64,000 nucleotides of DNA from the NCBI GenBank assembly GCA_030247885.1, contig JAPDRO010000007.1, positions 124,001 through 188,000 on the forward strand. Direction: 5' to 3'. The translations under genes and the position numbers were made by a program. This DNA is from Taxawa tesnikishii (nom. ined.). Its lineage: Eukaryota; Ascomycota; Dothideomycetes; Dothideales. The notes beneath the pieces were generated by a model that did no database searches, was not told where the DNA came from, and was given only the letters and a program-made list of their open reading frames with translations. This document shows, one piece after another, positions 1 through 11,847 of the stretch (positions are counted from its first letter, which is position 1; each line of letters starts with the position of its first letter).

Positions 1-3000
1 GGAGGGTGACGGAGATGGGCGGTGGCATAGGTGGAGGTAGGACAAGAGCAAGTGAGGCAGCGGTGAAGGCGTTGAGTTGCTGTCGTTCTGATGAAGGGAG
101 GGAAGGAACGAACGCGCGGTGCTGCTGCTTGAGCGTGATCTCGATGGCGTCGGGAGGGAAGGCGTTGCCCGTGAGGCAGTGACGAGGGCTATTCAGCAGA
201 GACAAGGGACGCTCCGAAGAGCAGTCGCGGGCCTCGCTATCATCGCTGCTCGTGCAGAACTGGCGTGGTGTCACTGCTGTGGGTCGTTGTTTCCATCGAA
301 AACCCCTCGCTTAACGGCGATGCCAACGCCTCAGACGTTGGTGAGGACGTCGAGGAGGGTGAGATGGGCGACACAATGGAGGGAGGTGGTGCTCAACGAG
401 TGCAGGAGGGTGTTGTGATGGTGTTCATGGTATAGGAGGGTGAGCGATGAGGGGAGAAGATCGTCAACCAAAGTGGAGAAGTTAGCTGGAGTGGGTCACG
501 TGAGGAATGACCACTTTCGAAGGCTTGAGGACACAAGGACACTGCTAATATTGATGTCACAAGGCTTGGAGAGGCTCAAAACACGTATGGATGCTCATTG
601 ATCATTGCTGAAGAAGATGGAAGGCGTTTTGGGCCACAACATGCGACGAGAGGCAAACAAGCAAGCAGCCTCTGAAAAGCTCAGCCATCATCACCTTCCC
701 TACGCAAACACACCAAGCCAGCAGCGTGTCGGTCTTTCCTTCACTTCCACGACTGAGTCTTCTGGTCATGCATGCGGACAGTGCTCTTTGCAGCAAGTAC
801 TCCATCTTTCCTACCACAAGAACGAGCCTCCGGGCGCCCCATCGCGGTTCCAATGCCCACCGAAACAATCCTCAACTACTCAATTCTCACAAAGTAGCTT
901 TCGAGACCAGGTTCTCCACCCTCAAGCTGCGGAAGAATCGTCGCAGTCCTTTTGTCCTCACCGTTGGTGAGACGAGAACACCAGCGCCCTACAGCAATCA
1001 TACATCCGATCCAGCGTTCCTACTAGCACACTACACCTTCTTGTCGCCCGTCGGTAAACCATCTCTCTCGCCGCACAGTCAGAACACTCCTCCCTCGATC
1101 TTCGATCGCAGCAAGCCATCAGCTAACGCAACATCGCTCTCCTCCAATTCAAGCTCATGCAACCACCCTCAAAGCCTACGCAGAAGATAGAGCCTCCGTG
1201 CTACTGTCCGCTGAAACCACCCTCAAGGTCGCCGACGCGCTGCGCTCTTCACAAGCTCCATCGATGATAGGTCTCACAGCAAAGACGCCTCCAAGCCAAG
1301 ACGCCATGTCACCGTCCGCGTCTGCGGGCCTAAAGCACAGCAAGCGCGCTTTCGTCCAAATATACGTATGGGTCCCATCACACATAGGAGAGTCATGAGG
1401 CGGAACCAGCAATCCGATAGTCGCCTTGTGGCCGTGTCTTTTTCCGCGCGGGGTTGTTTGCACGCCCCACGATCATCTCCTGAGCAAGATCCTCGACCGG
1501 CAAGGAGAAGAGAAAAATGACGATGGTAGTATGGCAAAGCGAACAGAGGATGGAGGTGTGAAGAAGGGAGGATTAGAATGAGTAACGAACGGGAACGAAA
1601 GAGCGCAGATGATGAATTGGTCCCCCTACTGCTACGGTTCTTGTTCAGTGAGGGTGTCGGATCTGCTCATGCAGACGGTTTTCTGTACCTGCAGATACTC
1701 TTCCTCGCACAACTGTGAGCGATTATTGGTTCTTCAAGATTGGGCAGCGGCGACTCTTGCCCCTGCCGCTTGTAATGCATTGCAGCAGCGCGGGCGTCTG
1801 GGTAGCTTCCCTCTCCGATACGAGACTCGATCTCAGCGTTGATGTTTCTTTCGTGAAGCCAATCGTCGCCGTTCCACCAACATCTGCGTTTTATGGTAGC
1901 TTCTTGAGATGCCGCGCCTTTGCATCGTACGCGTGCGTATCCTCATACTGCTGGGGTCTCCTCGATGACTTAGACGGTTCTTCCAATGCATGATGCAGCT
2001 GCCTGCACCCCTTCCTATCTCGTCACTGGTGTTCTTCAGTCGCTGATAGTATATCGCCGTGACATCTACAGCCGAAGAGTCTATGCTATGATCCTACCAA
2101 CGTGCTTGCATCGACCACACCTCTCTACTCTCACGCCAAACGCGCACGTCACTCCTCACACGCCAGCCGCACACGTCTCCAAACCGCTCATACCAGTGCC
2201 CCAAAACCCCACTCTATTGTCTTTAATACAAACCGTCCAAACGCCCAACTCTCGTCCCAAAATCCGTCCGTTTTCCGATCTCATTTCTTTATCTATGAAT
2301 GAGACTGGAATGCACCCACCTTCAAACACCCCTCTCCCCTCCGCTCCGAACCTCCATGCTCACTCACACATAGCACACGATGACATGCAGCCAATGCCAG
2401 ATCACTTACATTCCCAGCGTGCATAACGTACAGCATGCCACAGATCCTCCCTTCTCGCACGCTAGACTAACCCCAAGTCTGCCCATCTCAACCCCCCGAG
2501 CGCTTCAGAGGGAAAGTTGGGTGAGGCTTGAGGACGGGTGGCCGGGGGTTCTCGAGGCCCGAGGGGAGCGAGGAAGAAGGAAGAAGAAGGAGAAGAAGAG
2601 GAAGAAGCACTGCCGCGGCGGCCGAGAGTGTGGGGGCGCGTGGAGTGGGATTTTGTGGAGCGCATGACACGGGATCGGCGGTGCGGCGGGTGTGGCTGGG
2701 CTTGACGGGTTTGATGGGTTTGTGTGTGAGTGAGTGAGTGTGTGTGGATTGTGTCGGGAGTGGGTATGGGTCGTGCGTGCAAGAATAGCACTCTGCGGGC
2801 TGAGGAGTGGGCATGCGTACGCACGTCTGTCGGCAGATGTGGAAGGGGGGTCTGATTGGCGGATGGCGCGGGCTGTTGTAGGAGGATCGGCGGTGTTCCT
2901 GGATGCGTCGTGTAAAGGAGGATTTGGTTGGATGCAGATGGATGGATGGATCTGGCTGTGTAGAGGATGTGCAGGATGGAGGATGGAGCATGTCAGGCAG

Positions 3001-3422
3001 CTGATCGCCGTTCCGGAGCTCGTGGTGGCCGCGCAAACAGCTCCTGCCGTTCCTGGGCGAATGCCTGGGAGGATATTTGGGAATCTGCAGCGCAGGAACG
3101 ACGCGCAGACACTCGACTAATTCTCCGATGCATCATGCTGGATGTGAAGGAAGTGAAGGAAGTGAAGGGAAGGCGCGGATGCGCGGTGGATGCAGTGGTG
3201 GCACCATCTGTCTGCAGATCTGATGGCTCATCTGGAAAACCGCAGCACTATATCCCATCTGATCTGACGCTGATTTGAGGAGCGCATGACGTCCTCCTCG
3301 CTTGTGGCTCCACGGCCTTTGCAGCATCGGCTTTCGGACTTGGCGAAAGCTTCTCGGGCAACACGCGTCAAGCAATCCTGGCTGAAGCAGACTGAGATGA
3401 CGATGCCCGCACGCTGCAGTGA
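1..3422. other. no supported gene
   Basis: I see no convincing coding region here. Open frames are short, overlap on both strands and show no domain or splice pattern. The stretch holds simple-sequence patches: a purine-rich run near 2570-2607, GT-rich sequence near 2720-2750 and a short tandem repeat (units of gtgaaggaa) near 3145-3172. An unseen multi-exon gene cannot be excluded. Confidence 0.5.
2570..2607. repeat. purine (GAA/GGA) tract
   Basis: The plus strand is an uninterrupted run of A and G built from gaa and gga triplets. It is a low-complexity tract with no coding support. Confidence 0.8.
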
Positions 3423-3429
3423 ATATATA
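3423..3429 (+). promoter_or_regulatory. TATA-like box of the secreted-protein gene
   Basis: The sequence atatata lies about 180 bp upstream of the start codon at 3607 and is followed by CT-rich sequence, a usual arrangement in filamentous fungal promoters. The assignment rests on position and motif only. Confidence 0.4.
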
Positions 3430-3606
3430 CACGGCTCGTGTGCTGCAGCCAAGATGGAAGACAACATTCTGTGTGCATATACCGCCCTGCTCTATTATTC
3501 TTATCCTGACTTGTTGGGAAAGCGCGACCGACACTTCACCACGCCTGTCGACTGAACGAACACGCGACGCGACAACCCCGCGACACTCACACATACCCAA
3601 ATCAGC

Positions 3607-4732
3607 ATGCGTTCGACCTTCTCTCTCGCAGCCGCTGCGGCCCTCCTCTCCACCGCCAGCGCACAAGGCCACAATGGCTGGAACGGCAACACCAATGGCA
3701 ATGGCAACAATGGCGGATTCGGTGGACTGAGCTGTCTGGTACGCCAACCATTGCAAGAGCAAGAGCAAGAGTAAGAGTCATGACTGTAAGGCTGACACAC
3801 ACGCACAGAGCAATTGCTGGAGCGACTTCACAAACTCCGGTACCAATGCAGGCAACCTGAACGGCTTCTGTGGAAACGGCACCGCCGTCGACGCAGTAAA
3901 CAGCTGCATCAGCTCGTCAAGCTGCAGCGACAGCGACAAGAACGGTGCGTTTGCCCTTCCTCTTCCTTCCTCCCTCCCTCCCTCCCTCTCATCACCTCCA
4001 ATGCAATTCATCCCCTATCAAACCTGACCCGACAGCACCACTAACGCACGTGCAGCCACCTACCAAGTCCTCGCTCAAATCTGCGCGAACGCCGGCACGA
4101 CCCTCTCCGCCTCGCCCGAAGCATCCTACAGCGCCACTTCCGGCGGCTCCGCCTACCCAACCCAATACTCCTCCTTCCTGACCCAGACCTCAGGCGCACC
4201 CTGGGCCGCTTGGGCCTCCGCCTACAACGGCAGCGCCACCGCCACCGCCGGCGCCCCCACCTCCGCTCCATTCGGCTGGCGAGGAGGCAACGGCTACGGC
4301 CCCTTCGGGCAAAACGGCAGCAACAGCGGCTGGGGTCCCTGGGCTTCCCGCACCTCGGGCGCCTGGACAACCGGCCCGTGGACGAGCTGGTGGGGCGGCA
4401 GCGCATGCCCGCCCAGCACCTGGAGCGGCTGGACGAGCGGACCCTGGGGCACCAACGCGCCGTGGACGAGCTGGGCCGGCTGCAGCGCCACCACCACCGC
4501 CAGCAGCGTCGTCACCACCACCGTCACGACCGGCGGTAGCACCGTGACCACCACCAGCACCGGCTTTGGGATTCAGGTCGCTGCTGTCACTGCTTCGACG
4601 ACCGGGTCTGCTAGTGCTAGTGCTTCGGCCGCTAGCGCAAGCTCTAGTGCCGGTGCCGCGCCTAGGAATCTCCAGGCCGCGGGGGCCGGTGTCGGGCTCG
4701 GGGGTCTCGTCGCCGCTGTCCTGATGATGTGA
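3607..4732 (+). CDS. secreted, probably GPI-anchored Ser/Thr/Trp-rich protein
   Basis: Exons 3607-3738, 3809-3944 and 4056-4732 total 945 nt, giving an intact 314-residue protein. Both introns (70 and 111 nt) have GT-AG ends, and the second has a CTAAC branch-like motif. Residues 1-19 form a signal peptide ending in STASA. Several Cys follow in the first 110 residues, in a spacing that does not match the CFEM consensus well. The middle is rich in Gly, Trp and Pro with repeated GPW/SGW steps. A Ser/Thr/Ala stretch then leads to a hydrophobic C-terminus (GLGGLVAAVLMM) typical of a GPI-attachment signal. The likely location is the plasma membrane or cell wall. The family is not recognised and no catalytic motif is visible. 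The second intron contains a (tccc)n run. Confidence 0.85.
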
Positions 4733-5980
4733 GAGCCTCACACACGTGCAACCTCTCGCGAGAAGGGCCGATGGAGACCCAGTCCCTTTCACGCCATGAA
4801 TCATCTTCCTGCATAACGGGCAGCAGCGGTCTGAAACCGGGGCGCATTGTGTTTTTTTATTGGGCTTGGACACGATGGGGATATTCTTTCGGGCTTATAT
4901 ATACCCTCTCTACGACGCTCGCTACGAATCTGTCCTGGGGGCTTGATTGGATTATGTAAACTGGGAAATATGAGACCTTTCTCAATTTTTTGTTTTTTGA
5001 AAAGCGTTTTGTGGAGAGTAAAGCACACGCGCTGTTGTTCTGATGATCCCTCGACTGGGGGCTTTTTGTCACACATTTTTTGCTCCTTCGCTTTGCTTGG
5101 GTTCGAGTGTGGAGTGGGGGACCAAAGACTCGGCCGCTGATCTTGCATGTCACAGATCTCTGGGCATGGCAAGGCAGAGCAGAGCAGACATCACCAAGGT
5201 GAGGGAGGAAGTGCTACCTGTTCTTGCAGCCATAAGACCCAACTTGCAGCAGTACACGTACTGGTTACACTAGAAAGTTTCCTTTTGGAAAGCGTGATAC
5301 AAGGCGCTTCTGATGTCTCTATGTCACTATGTTTCGTCCCAGCAGCCCTAGTCTCAGGGGTGGGTATACTTCTCGCTCCATGATACATTGACGCTCGATT
5401 TTGCGGGCCGTTCGAGCAGTTGCATCGTTCCGCAAAACGCAGGAGGCGTAGTTTTGATCGCGCTTCATCATCATCACTCACTTTAGCGTTTCATGTCCTG
5501 ATTGGTACGTGTTTACTGTACTATAAAGTTCATGCCCAGAAGGAACGTCGATGGATAAGACACAGTAGAACCTTCCCTACATCTCGGATATCCAGCTATA
5601 GAACAAATGCTTCGCATCACCGCAATTCATCGCAAGGCTTTGGAACAATCGAGAGGAGCGGAAATAATTTCATTGGAACTGCATAGACTGTCCCGAACCT
5701 CTCCTCAAATCCCCATTCCACCCCTATCTCGCCAAAGAAGTCAGCAGTGATACAGCGCGTGTCAAACACTAGAATCGTAACGGGAGGTTGTGGGCTCAGA
5801 TATTGATTTCTTGATCAACGACACCCGCAGTCCGCCCGTACTGCTGCTCCTATGGGCAAGTAGGACATTTGGTAGGACGCATGCAGCAGGATAGAGCGGG
5901 GTGTCTCAGTCCTTTTACCGGTGAGGAGATCATCATGGCGTTGAAGGGGAAGGTGGGGGAGGAGGGGATGGCTTACCAGA
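4733..5980. other. 3' flank, no supported gene
   Basis: AT-richer sequence follows the GPI-protein stop codon, with T-rich runs near 4990-5000 and 5070-5085 that suit a 3' UTR. Short frames on both strands show no family or splice support. Confidence 0.5.
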
Positions 5981-7320
5981 GTGATGCGGTGTCAGTGACC
6001 GAAGTGACGCGAGGTACATGGAAGTAGACGTCGTTAGCATAGTATCAAAGAATGAATTAGGATGCTGAGGTTGAGAAGTATCGGCGTCTTTTCAGCGTGG
6101 TGGTCCAGCTGAAAGGGTAGTGACCAAAGGCACGGAATGAAGTTCACCGGCTCGATGGACATGCACGTGGTCTTCGCCTCGGTAACGATGGTGTTCTAAG
6201 CACGTAGACCTTCTTTGACTCCAAGCGTGAAGCCTGCCGACGTTTCTGACTTGGTGACAGTGATCTTCGCATGAGCGTCGGAGTTGTAGCATATGATTCC
6301 GTTCGGTCATTGAAGGCGGACTCGATCTACGATATGGTTGTGTTAGCCTTTGCTCGTCCCAAACATTGGTGGACTGATTCAACGTTCGGATTTGATGGCT
6401 CAGAAGTCGCTTATGTGATCAATGACACCCACGGCCAACCCGCAGCCCTGCCCCTCCATCCTGTGTTGAGAAAATCGCGTGCGGTGTGTTGCATGGATGT
6501 GAGTGGTGCGGGGTGTCTCAGCAGTATCTGAAGTCAAGTGCTGACATTCATCATCGCCATGGTGAAAGAAAAAAAGGAAGGATACATGCCTTCATTCAAC
6601 ATGGACGTATCGAAGAAGGCGCCGAAGGAAGCAAACACGCTGGTGCACGACCACTCGTATGACTCGTATGGCTTCTTCTTGATCGTTTGCTGACCGATGG
6701 TGTCGACGAGTGCGAAGGCTGCAGCACCGGTAATACCGTCCGCAAGCTCTCGAATCTCGAGAATCGTTGTTCGCTGCGGCAGTTCGTGTCGGATTCGGAA
6801 GTGTGCTATTTGTGCGTAGTAAAGCTGGAAAGCTGTCAGTGCTGTAATGTGTTGGGATGTAGAATGTCAAATTGGAAACATTGAGGGCCATCCTCCATCG
6901 TAGCTCAGAGGAAGTGCGTGTGTTTTTCGCGTCAGCGAGCCGCACCACAGACCTCTCCCTGACCGCTAAGATTCAAGCATTTCGAATAGTCTCAGAGAGC
7001 TGCCGATACGGAATGAAATTACCGGGCTGAGTGAGGACACGGAAGCTACGGTGAAGCTCTCAGCTATCTGTTCCTCGCACTGGCGGTTGTACCACAGTGG
7101 GTTCGATCCAGCTCAGTTTTCAGAACGCTCATCATCGCCTGTAGAGATGTGATGTGGGGAGAAAGGTAGAGACTTACCATCAAAGAAGGTCGTGAAGTTA
7201 GTGAAGTGAAGGTTGTCGGTCTTGTAATAATCCAAAAGGGTTCTAAGGATGCTGTGGGAACAACACTCGGTTAAGCTCGACTGAGCTCGGTAGGATCGCT
7301 CGATGGTCGGGACCAATCAG
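5980..7320 (-). pseudogene. fossil gene, possibly of a pore-forming-protein type
   Basis: Several minus-strand stretches in this interval have protein-like composition, the clearest at about 6590-6840, and what look like short introns between them. One part weakly recalls the Ser/Thr-rich beta strands of ETX/MTX2 or aerolysin-like proteins, but this is an impression and not an alignment. The copy is broken in more than one place and is treated as a fossil. There are no repeats at its ends and no partner gene beside it. Age cannot be judged beyond that coding character is still visible. It could equally be the relic of an unrelated secreted protein. Confidence 0.25.
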
Positions 7321-8307
7321 CGGTGAGCTTTGCGCGCAGTTGCTGGCGTGATGACAGCGAGATGCCTCCATAGTATGCATTTCAACAAGCCACGATGGTC
7401 AAAGACTCCGCAATAAATTAAAGCACCTTCTACATACTGCGATACCGTCCGTCATGTATTGAGGTCAAGAAGCGAAAAGTTGAGGGTACAGTCAGGGTGG
7501 ATCTAGCTCTAATATGGCCAACCGCTAGCAATTTCAAATTGTCTCAATCACACGTCATTACGCAAGATTGAGAGCATTTCTCGTGCTAGCAGGTAGTGAT
7601 CGCTACGTGTAGGGGTCGAGAGATATTCGAATCCCCCTGAACTTGTCGACGTACTAGTTACAGAACCACGAAGAATCGGCATGTAGATAGTAGCCTGTTG
7701 AGGGTATAAACTACGTTGTTGAGAATAGTCTAACAAAACAACTACATTGTTCGTTCATGCTGTGACTCAGCTCATGCAATAGACTATAATCCATTTGTGC
7801 TGATACCGCCATTGAAACGAGAAGCGCCGGCATTAGCATAGTGCCTGGTCAGCCGGGATACCGTCTTTTGAGAACAAATAGGATTCTCAGCCTAGCAGTG
7901 TCTCATTCAAGTGGACCGCTTAGACCAACCCAAACAGGTATGTTCTTCTAGCATAAGCCTAATACAGCACCCTGTACGCCTTGATCTAGTCTATGCACGT
8001 TTCAGACGCACGATATGAGGGCTATACCGGTCCTTACTCCCTCTTCTCGCACCTTGTAGCGGCTGGCAAACTGCCCTAATGTAACCCTCATCAAGAAGCT
8101 ATACGTGCAACCTAATCTATGGTAGGACTTGACACAGTGTTCTGACGAGAATATGTGGTGGGTTTCAAGGCATGGATTGAATCTGTTTTACTGCGGCTAG
8201 CGCAGGAACGGAAGAGTCAAACGAACCAATCCACCGCTCTCATGTCTTTCCCCTTCCTCCCTCTACATCTCTCTGCTGCCGCACAGGCAACTATCCTAGC
8301 GGGTCGA
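7321..8307. other. no supported gene
   Basis: There are no long frames on either strand and no recognisable repeats. Composition is near the genome average. The right-hand end probably contains 3' UTR of the small membrane-protein gene; a possible intron in that UTR runs 8370-8308 on the minus strand (donor GTGAGT, acceptor CACAG). Confidence 0.4.
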
Positions 8308-8379
8308 CTGTGAATGAAGGTGTCAGTATGCTGTGTGTTTTGCTGGCCGTCGCAACTAGGGACCACTCACCTCAGCAGC

Positions 8380-8611
8380 TCAGCCGCTGCCATCCTTCTT
8401 GTCGTTGGAGCCTTTTGGCTCTTTTGGCTTCTGACAGTTCATCTTAGTCAGTTCCAAGGATCCGTGCGAGATTAGAAGCAATGCTTACGCCCTTGGCCTT
8501 CTTGGCCGGCCACAGCACCGGGACTACAAACTCGCTGGCAAGAGCGAAGACCACGCCCAGGGTCGCGTAGACCACGAGTCCAGACAGGAAAGGCATTGGA
8601 CGGTGAGGCAT
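8380..8611 (-). CDS. 57-residue single-pass membrane protein
   Basis: Exon 1 is 8611-8489 (41 codons) and exon 2 is 8430-8380 (17 codons with stop). The 58-nt intron has donor GTAAGC and acceptor CTGTCAG, and the frame is kept exactly. The protein starts MPHRPMPF and has one hydrophobic segment (about residues 8-34, including GLVVYATLGVVFALASEF). A very basic, Lys/Pro/Gly-rich tail follows (KKAKGKPKEPKGS). The layout, with a short N-terminus, one membrane helix and a charged tail, resembles small subunits of organelle or ER membrane complexes, but I do not recognise the family. A Fot1-type transposon end lies 58 bp upstream of the start codon, so the native promoter has been pushed about 1.8 kb away. 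Confidence 0.7.
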
Positions 8612-8668
8612 TGTGAGATCGCTGTTGTGGTTGAATGGTATGTGGTCAAGGTTTGATGTTGTTTGGTA

Positions 8669-8709
8669 ACGTAAACCGCGGGGAAGCCGGCTAGGTGGGG
8701 TATCCGGCC
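8669..8709 (+). repeat. left terminal inverted repeat of Fot1-type element
   Basis: This end matches the reverse complement of 10473-10512 apart from a few mismatches and one extra G in the GGGG run. It begins directly after the TA duplication. Confidence 0.9.
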
Positions 8710-10472
8710 ATTAGAACACGAACTCTCTAGCTTTAATCGCTATCTACGCACCGCAACAACGATATAGTCAGAATCTAAGTCGCTACATATACTTTTAGGC
8801 ACTTCATCTTCCTTATCCTTAAGCACTTCCTCAATTGTACGCTTGCGTAGTCGTCTACGTAGCTTTTTAGCGGCTAAATCCGCTTCTACTACCTTCGCTA
8901 TCTTAAGTACTTCGTAAGTACTAAATACGAACCTTCCCTTTAATACGACTCGCTTTCCCTTCTTTCGAGCCTTTTATATATTAAGAAGCTCCTACTACTC
9001 TTTTAGTTACTTCCGTAATGTAACGTTCTTACTATACGTTATTTTAGTAAAGCGACTTATCCGCTCTATATACTACTTTACTAGAGAAGGTAAGTCCTAC
9101 GTAGCTTTAATAGCCGAGTTAAGCGCTACGTTTACTTCGTATAGTTTAGTACTATTTAGGGAGAGCTATCTAGTAGCAAGAAATTTAGATCGAGTTATTA
9201 TAGAAGTATATAAGGTTATATATCCGTAATAGTTAGCTTCGTAAGTAGCTTATTAAGTACTATTATAAGGCTTAGAGGCTTAAGGCTAGCGCCTCTCTAT
9301 CTACCGAGGATATTATATATAGTAAGCGCCTTATCCCTTACTTAGATATATATCTCCGTCTATTTTATACGTAATATACGGCCTATATTAAGTCGTAAAG
9401 TAGTATTAGTCTCCGAAGCTAGCGCGCACTTTAGCGAAGTAAAGACGCTAATATTAAGTAGCTAGAGTATATATAAGTAATAAGGTAATAAGATAAGTAA
9501 GTCGATCGTATTCCCTATATAAAAGGCAATTACCTTTATAGTAATATAACTACTATAACTATCTATAATTAGTAGTCGCTACGTTATAAGGTTATTAAAC
9601 TACGTTAATAGCTCGAAAATAGTAGTTAGCTACTCGTAGCTATAGCTATTAGACGTCTAGCTATTACTACTAGTTAAGAACCTCTAGTCTCGTAGTATAT
9701 TAGTAAGTATTTACGCCGTATTAGTATATTTAGCCTTAAAGATAATTAAGGGTAGTATAGCTTCCTTAGTAGCGTTTATATACTTAACTATAGTTATTTA
9801 CTCTTACTAGCCTTCGATTTACTTTTAGCTAGATACCTCGTAGATATTAACTAAAGCTCTTAATAACTAACTTACTCCGACTACGAAGCTAGACTCGTCT
9901 ATATTATAGACGCGCTTTAGAGGATACTAATACTATAGGAATAGCTCCGTTATTACGTTAAACTACCTCTTTATAGCGTTATAACTTGTCGCGTTAAAGC
10001 GCGCGCTCTCGATTTAACGAGTCTAGATACTTACGATATTAGGATAGTAAGTCTTAAAGCGGTTAAGTTACTTCTTACTAATTAGTCGAGGTAATAATCG
10101 TAAAGTCTTTAATAGTTAAACGCGACTACGTCGAATCTCCTCGGCTATTTATACTACTAACGTAGGCGAGGTAGGGAAACCGGTACGTATAAGACGCGTA
10201 ATCTATTATACTAATATACTTTCTTCGGCGTTCGAGAGAATCTACTCTATTTTATATACTCGCGCGCGAATTATATTTAGCTATACGATTGCGTAGAGTT
10301 TAGTAAAGTATACTATATATACGAGTAGCTTATCGAATCGAGGCGTAGTCCTTTTTCGTAAGGTAGAGAGTGCACTCTAGATATTAGATTTAGTATAAGC
10401 CGGCTTACTAGGCATAGGAGTACTTATAGTTGACGGTAGTAATACATAAAGATAAGAAGGTCGCGTTTAGGT

Positions 10473-10512
10473 AGCCGGCTACCCTACCTGGCCGGCTTCC
10501 CGCGGTTTACGT
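10473..10512 (-). repeat. right terminal inverted repeat of Fot1-type element
   Basis: This is the mirror of the left end, finishing CCGCGGTTTACGT directly before TA at 10513-10514. Confidence 0.9.
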
Positions 10513-10514
10513 TA

Positions 10515-11847
10515 AAAGAAAGAAGATGGAGAAGGTCTCGAAGTCAGAAGAAGATTATCACAATGCGAAAACTAACGGCGAGTCTTGGCATCACGAGTGA
10601 ATTCGGAAATATCGTTCCTTCGTTAGCGGTACTGAATGAGCTACAGTCATTGGCGGGAATAACGTGCCTTGGCCTCAGACCAGGATGCTCATGTTGCTGG
10701 CAACCAGAAACAGCTTGATGATTTTGAACGCGTCGAATATCCAGCACAGTGAGGCTAAGAGAGTTGTAATACGTTCATACTGCTCTTCAGCATGTTCCTT
10801 CCAAATCAGAAGAGAAAGGAACATACGGTTGCTGAGCAATGCTCCCATACGTTTCTTACCGGCTCCTTTGCTACTCAAGTTTCGACCACAAGATCACAGT
10901 GAGCACTGGCCACTACAACACGGCAGTATCTCTCACCGCCCCGGAGTTCATTCCGCACCAGAAGGATAAAAGAGCTTCCATGAGCCAGCTGCTCGCAATT
11001 TGCTTCATCAACTTTGTTCCTCTCTTTTCTGATCGCCTGCGCTATGCCACTTTGTTCACCTGGCATCAGACAACACCTCTCATGATGCTGAGCATCTTCC
11101 CCTTCCTTGTTCCACTTCTTCCCCATTCCTTTCTTCTTTCCTCTTACATCGCGACGATCCTTCAGCAAGTCCTCTCCAACATGATCTCCTTCTTCTCTGC
11201 TCTCTTCGATCACAATAACCCCGCCATCTTTCTTTGCGTTGTTCGTCATCTCCACTCATCGAATAAGTCCTCTTTAGGCATCAAACTCAAGAGGTAAGGC
11301 TAGGTATGTACCCCGTACCCCCATGCAACGTGCGTGATACGTGATCTTTCGGCATGATCAGATTTATCTGGTCACAGCAATGGCAACTGACGTGGGACTG
11401 GCAATCCCTCGTCAACCCCTGCGGCTCCCTTTTCTGAGCTGCAGGGAATTTTTGGAATATCACCATGTTTACCGTGGTATCTTTTTTCTTTTCATTGATA
11501 GTTCAGCTTCATGCTGGGCCTTGAGGAAGAGATTGTTTCATACTGCTCACCTGTCTGCACTGCTACGACTGTGTCCTCTTCCACTGCAAGTTTGTTGACG
11601 CGTCATGCCTCGAGCCGGATGTCTGCATCTGCCAACCTGACGCTCGTGCAGTTCTGCCATCCACCTCTTGAGGTCTATTTCTTGAACCACGCTCCGCGTT
11701 GCCCACATCACTTGCAATCTCGCGATTTTCTCGTTTTCGACCGATGGAGTTGTCCCTTGGCAAACCACGCCTGCAAGCCAACCGCCTGCTCCTCTCCACT
11801 TACATATGAGAGATACTCGCGGCATACTTCTGCCTACTACCCTATAA
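10515..11847. other. no clear gene; displaced promoter side of small membrane gene
   Basis: Before the transposon landed, the first few hundred bases here would have been the upstream region of the membrane-protein gene at 8380-8611. Overlapping frames of 120-150 codons exist on both strands (plus 10839-11297, minus 10875-11255), but they are pyrimidine- or purine-biased and carry no recognisable domain. Confidence 0.4.

Larger units (their letters stand above)
8669..10512 (-). mobile_element. Fot1/pogo-type DNA transposon, RIP-degraded, complete ends
   Basis: The element is 1844 bp with near-perfect inverted ends of about 40 bp starting ACGTAAACCGCGGG, and TA target duplications at 8667-8668 and 10513-10514. 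Length, termini and TA target fit Tc1/mariner elements of the Fot1/pogo group. The interior is full of TpA and stop codons on both strands, the mark of RIP. On the minus strand, transposase remnants are still readable: around 10000-9870 there is a stretch resembling IESARFNATSYNAIKR, followed by YNIDES at 9908-9891, the first-aspartate region of the DDE_1 transposase. The transposase therefore ran from right to left. No open frame remains, so the copy cannot move by itself. Confidence 0.9.

Noticed and set aside
2488-3036. Minus-strand frame of 182 codons, Pro/His/Ser-rich
   Set aside because: Complement of purine and GT-rich low-complexity DNA. No coding signature.
3607-4732. CFEM-domain assignment for the GPI-type protein
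   Set aside because: It has several Cys and a GPI-like end, but the Cys spacing does not follow the eight-Cys CFEM pattern.
7095-7115. gggttcgatcc resembling a tRNA T-arm
   Set aside because: Upstream sequence lacks an acceptor stem and anticodon arm.
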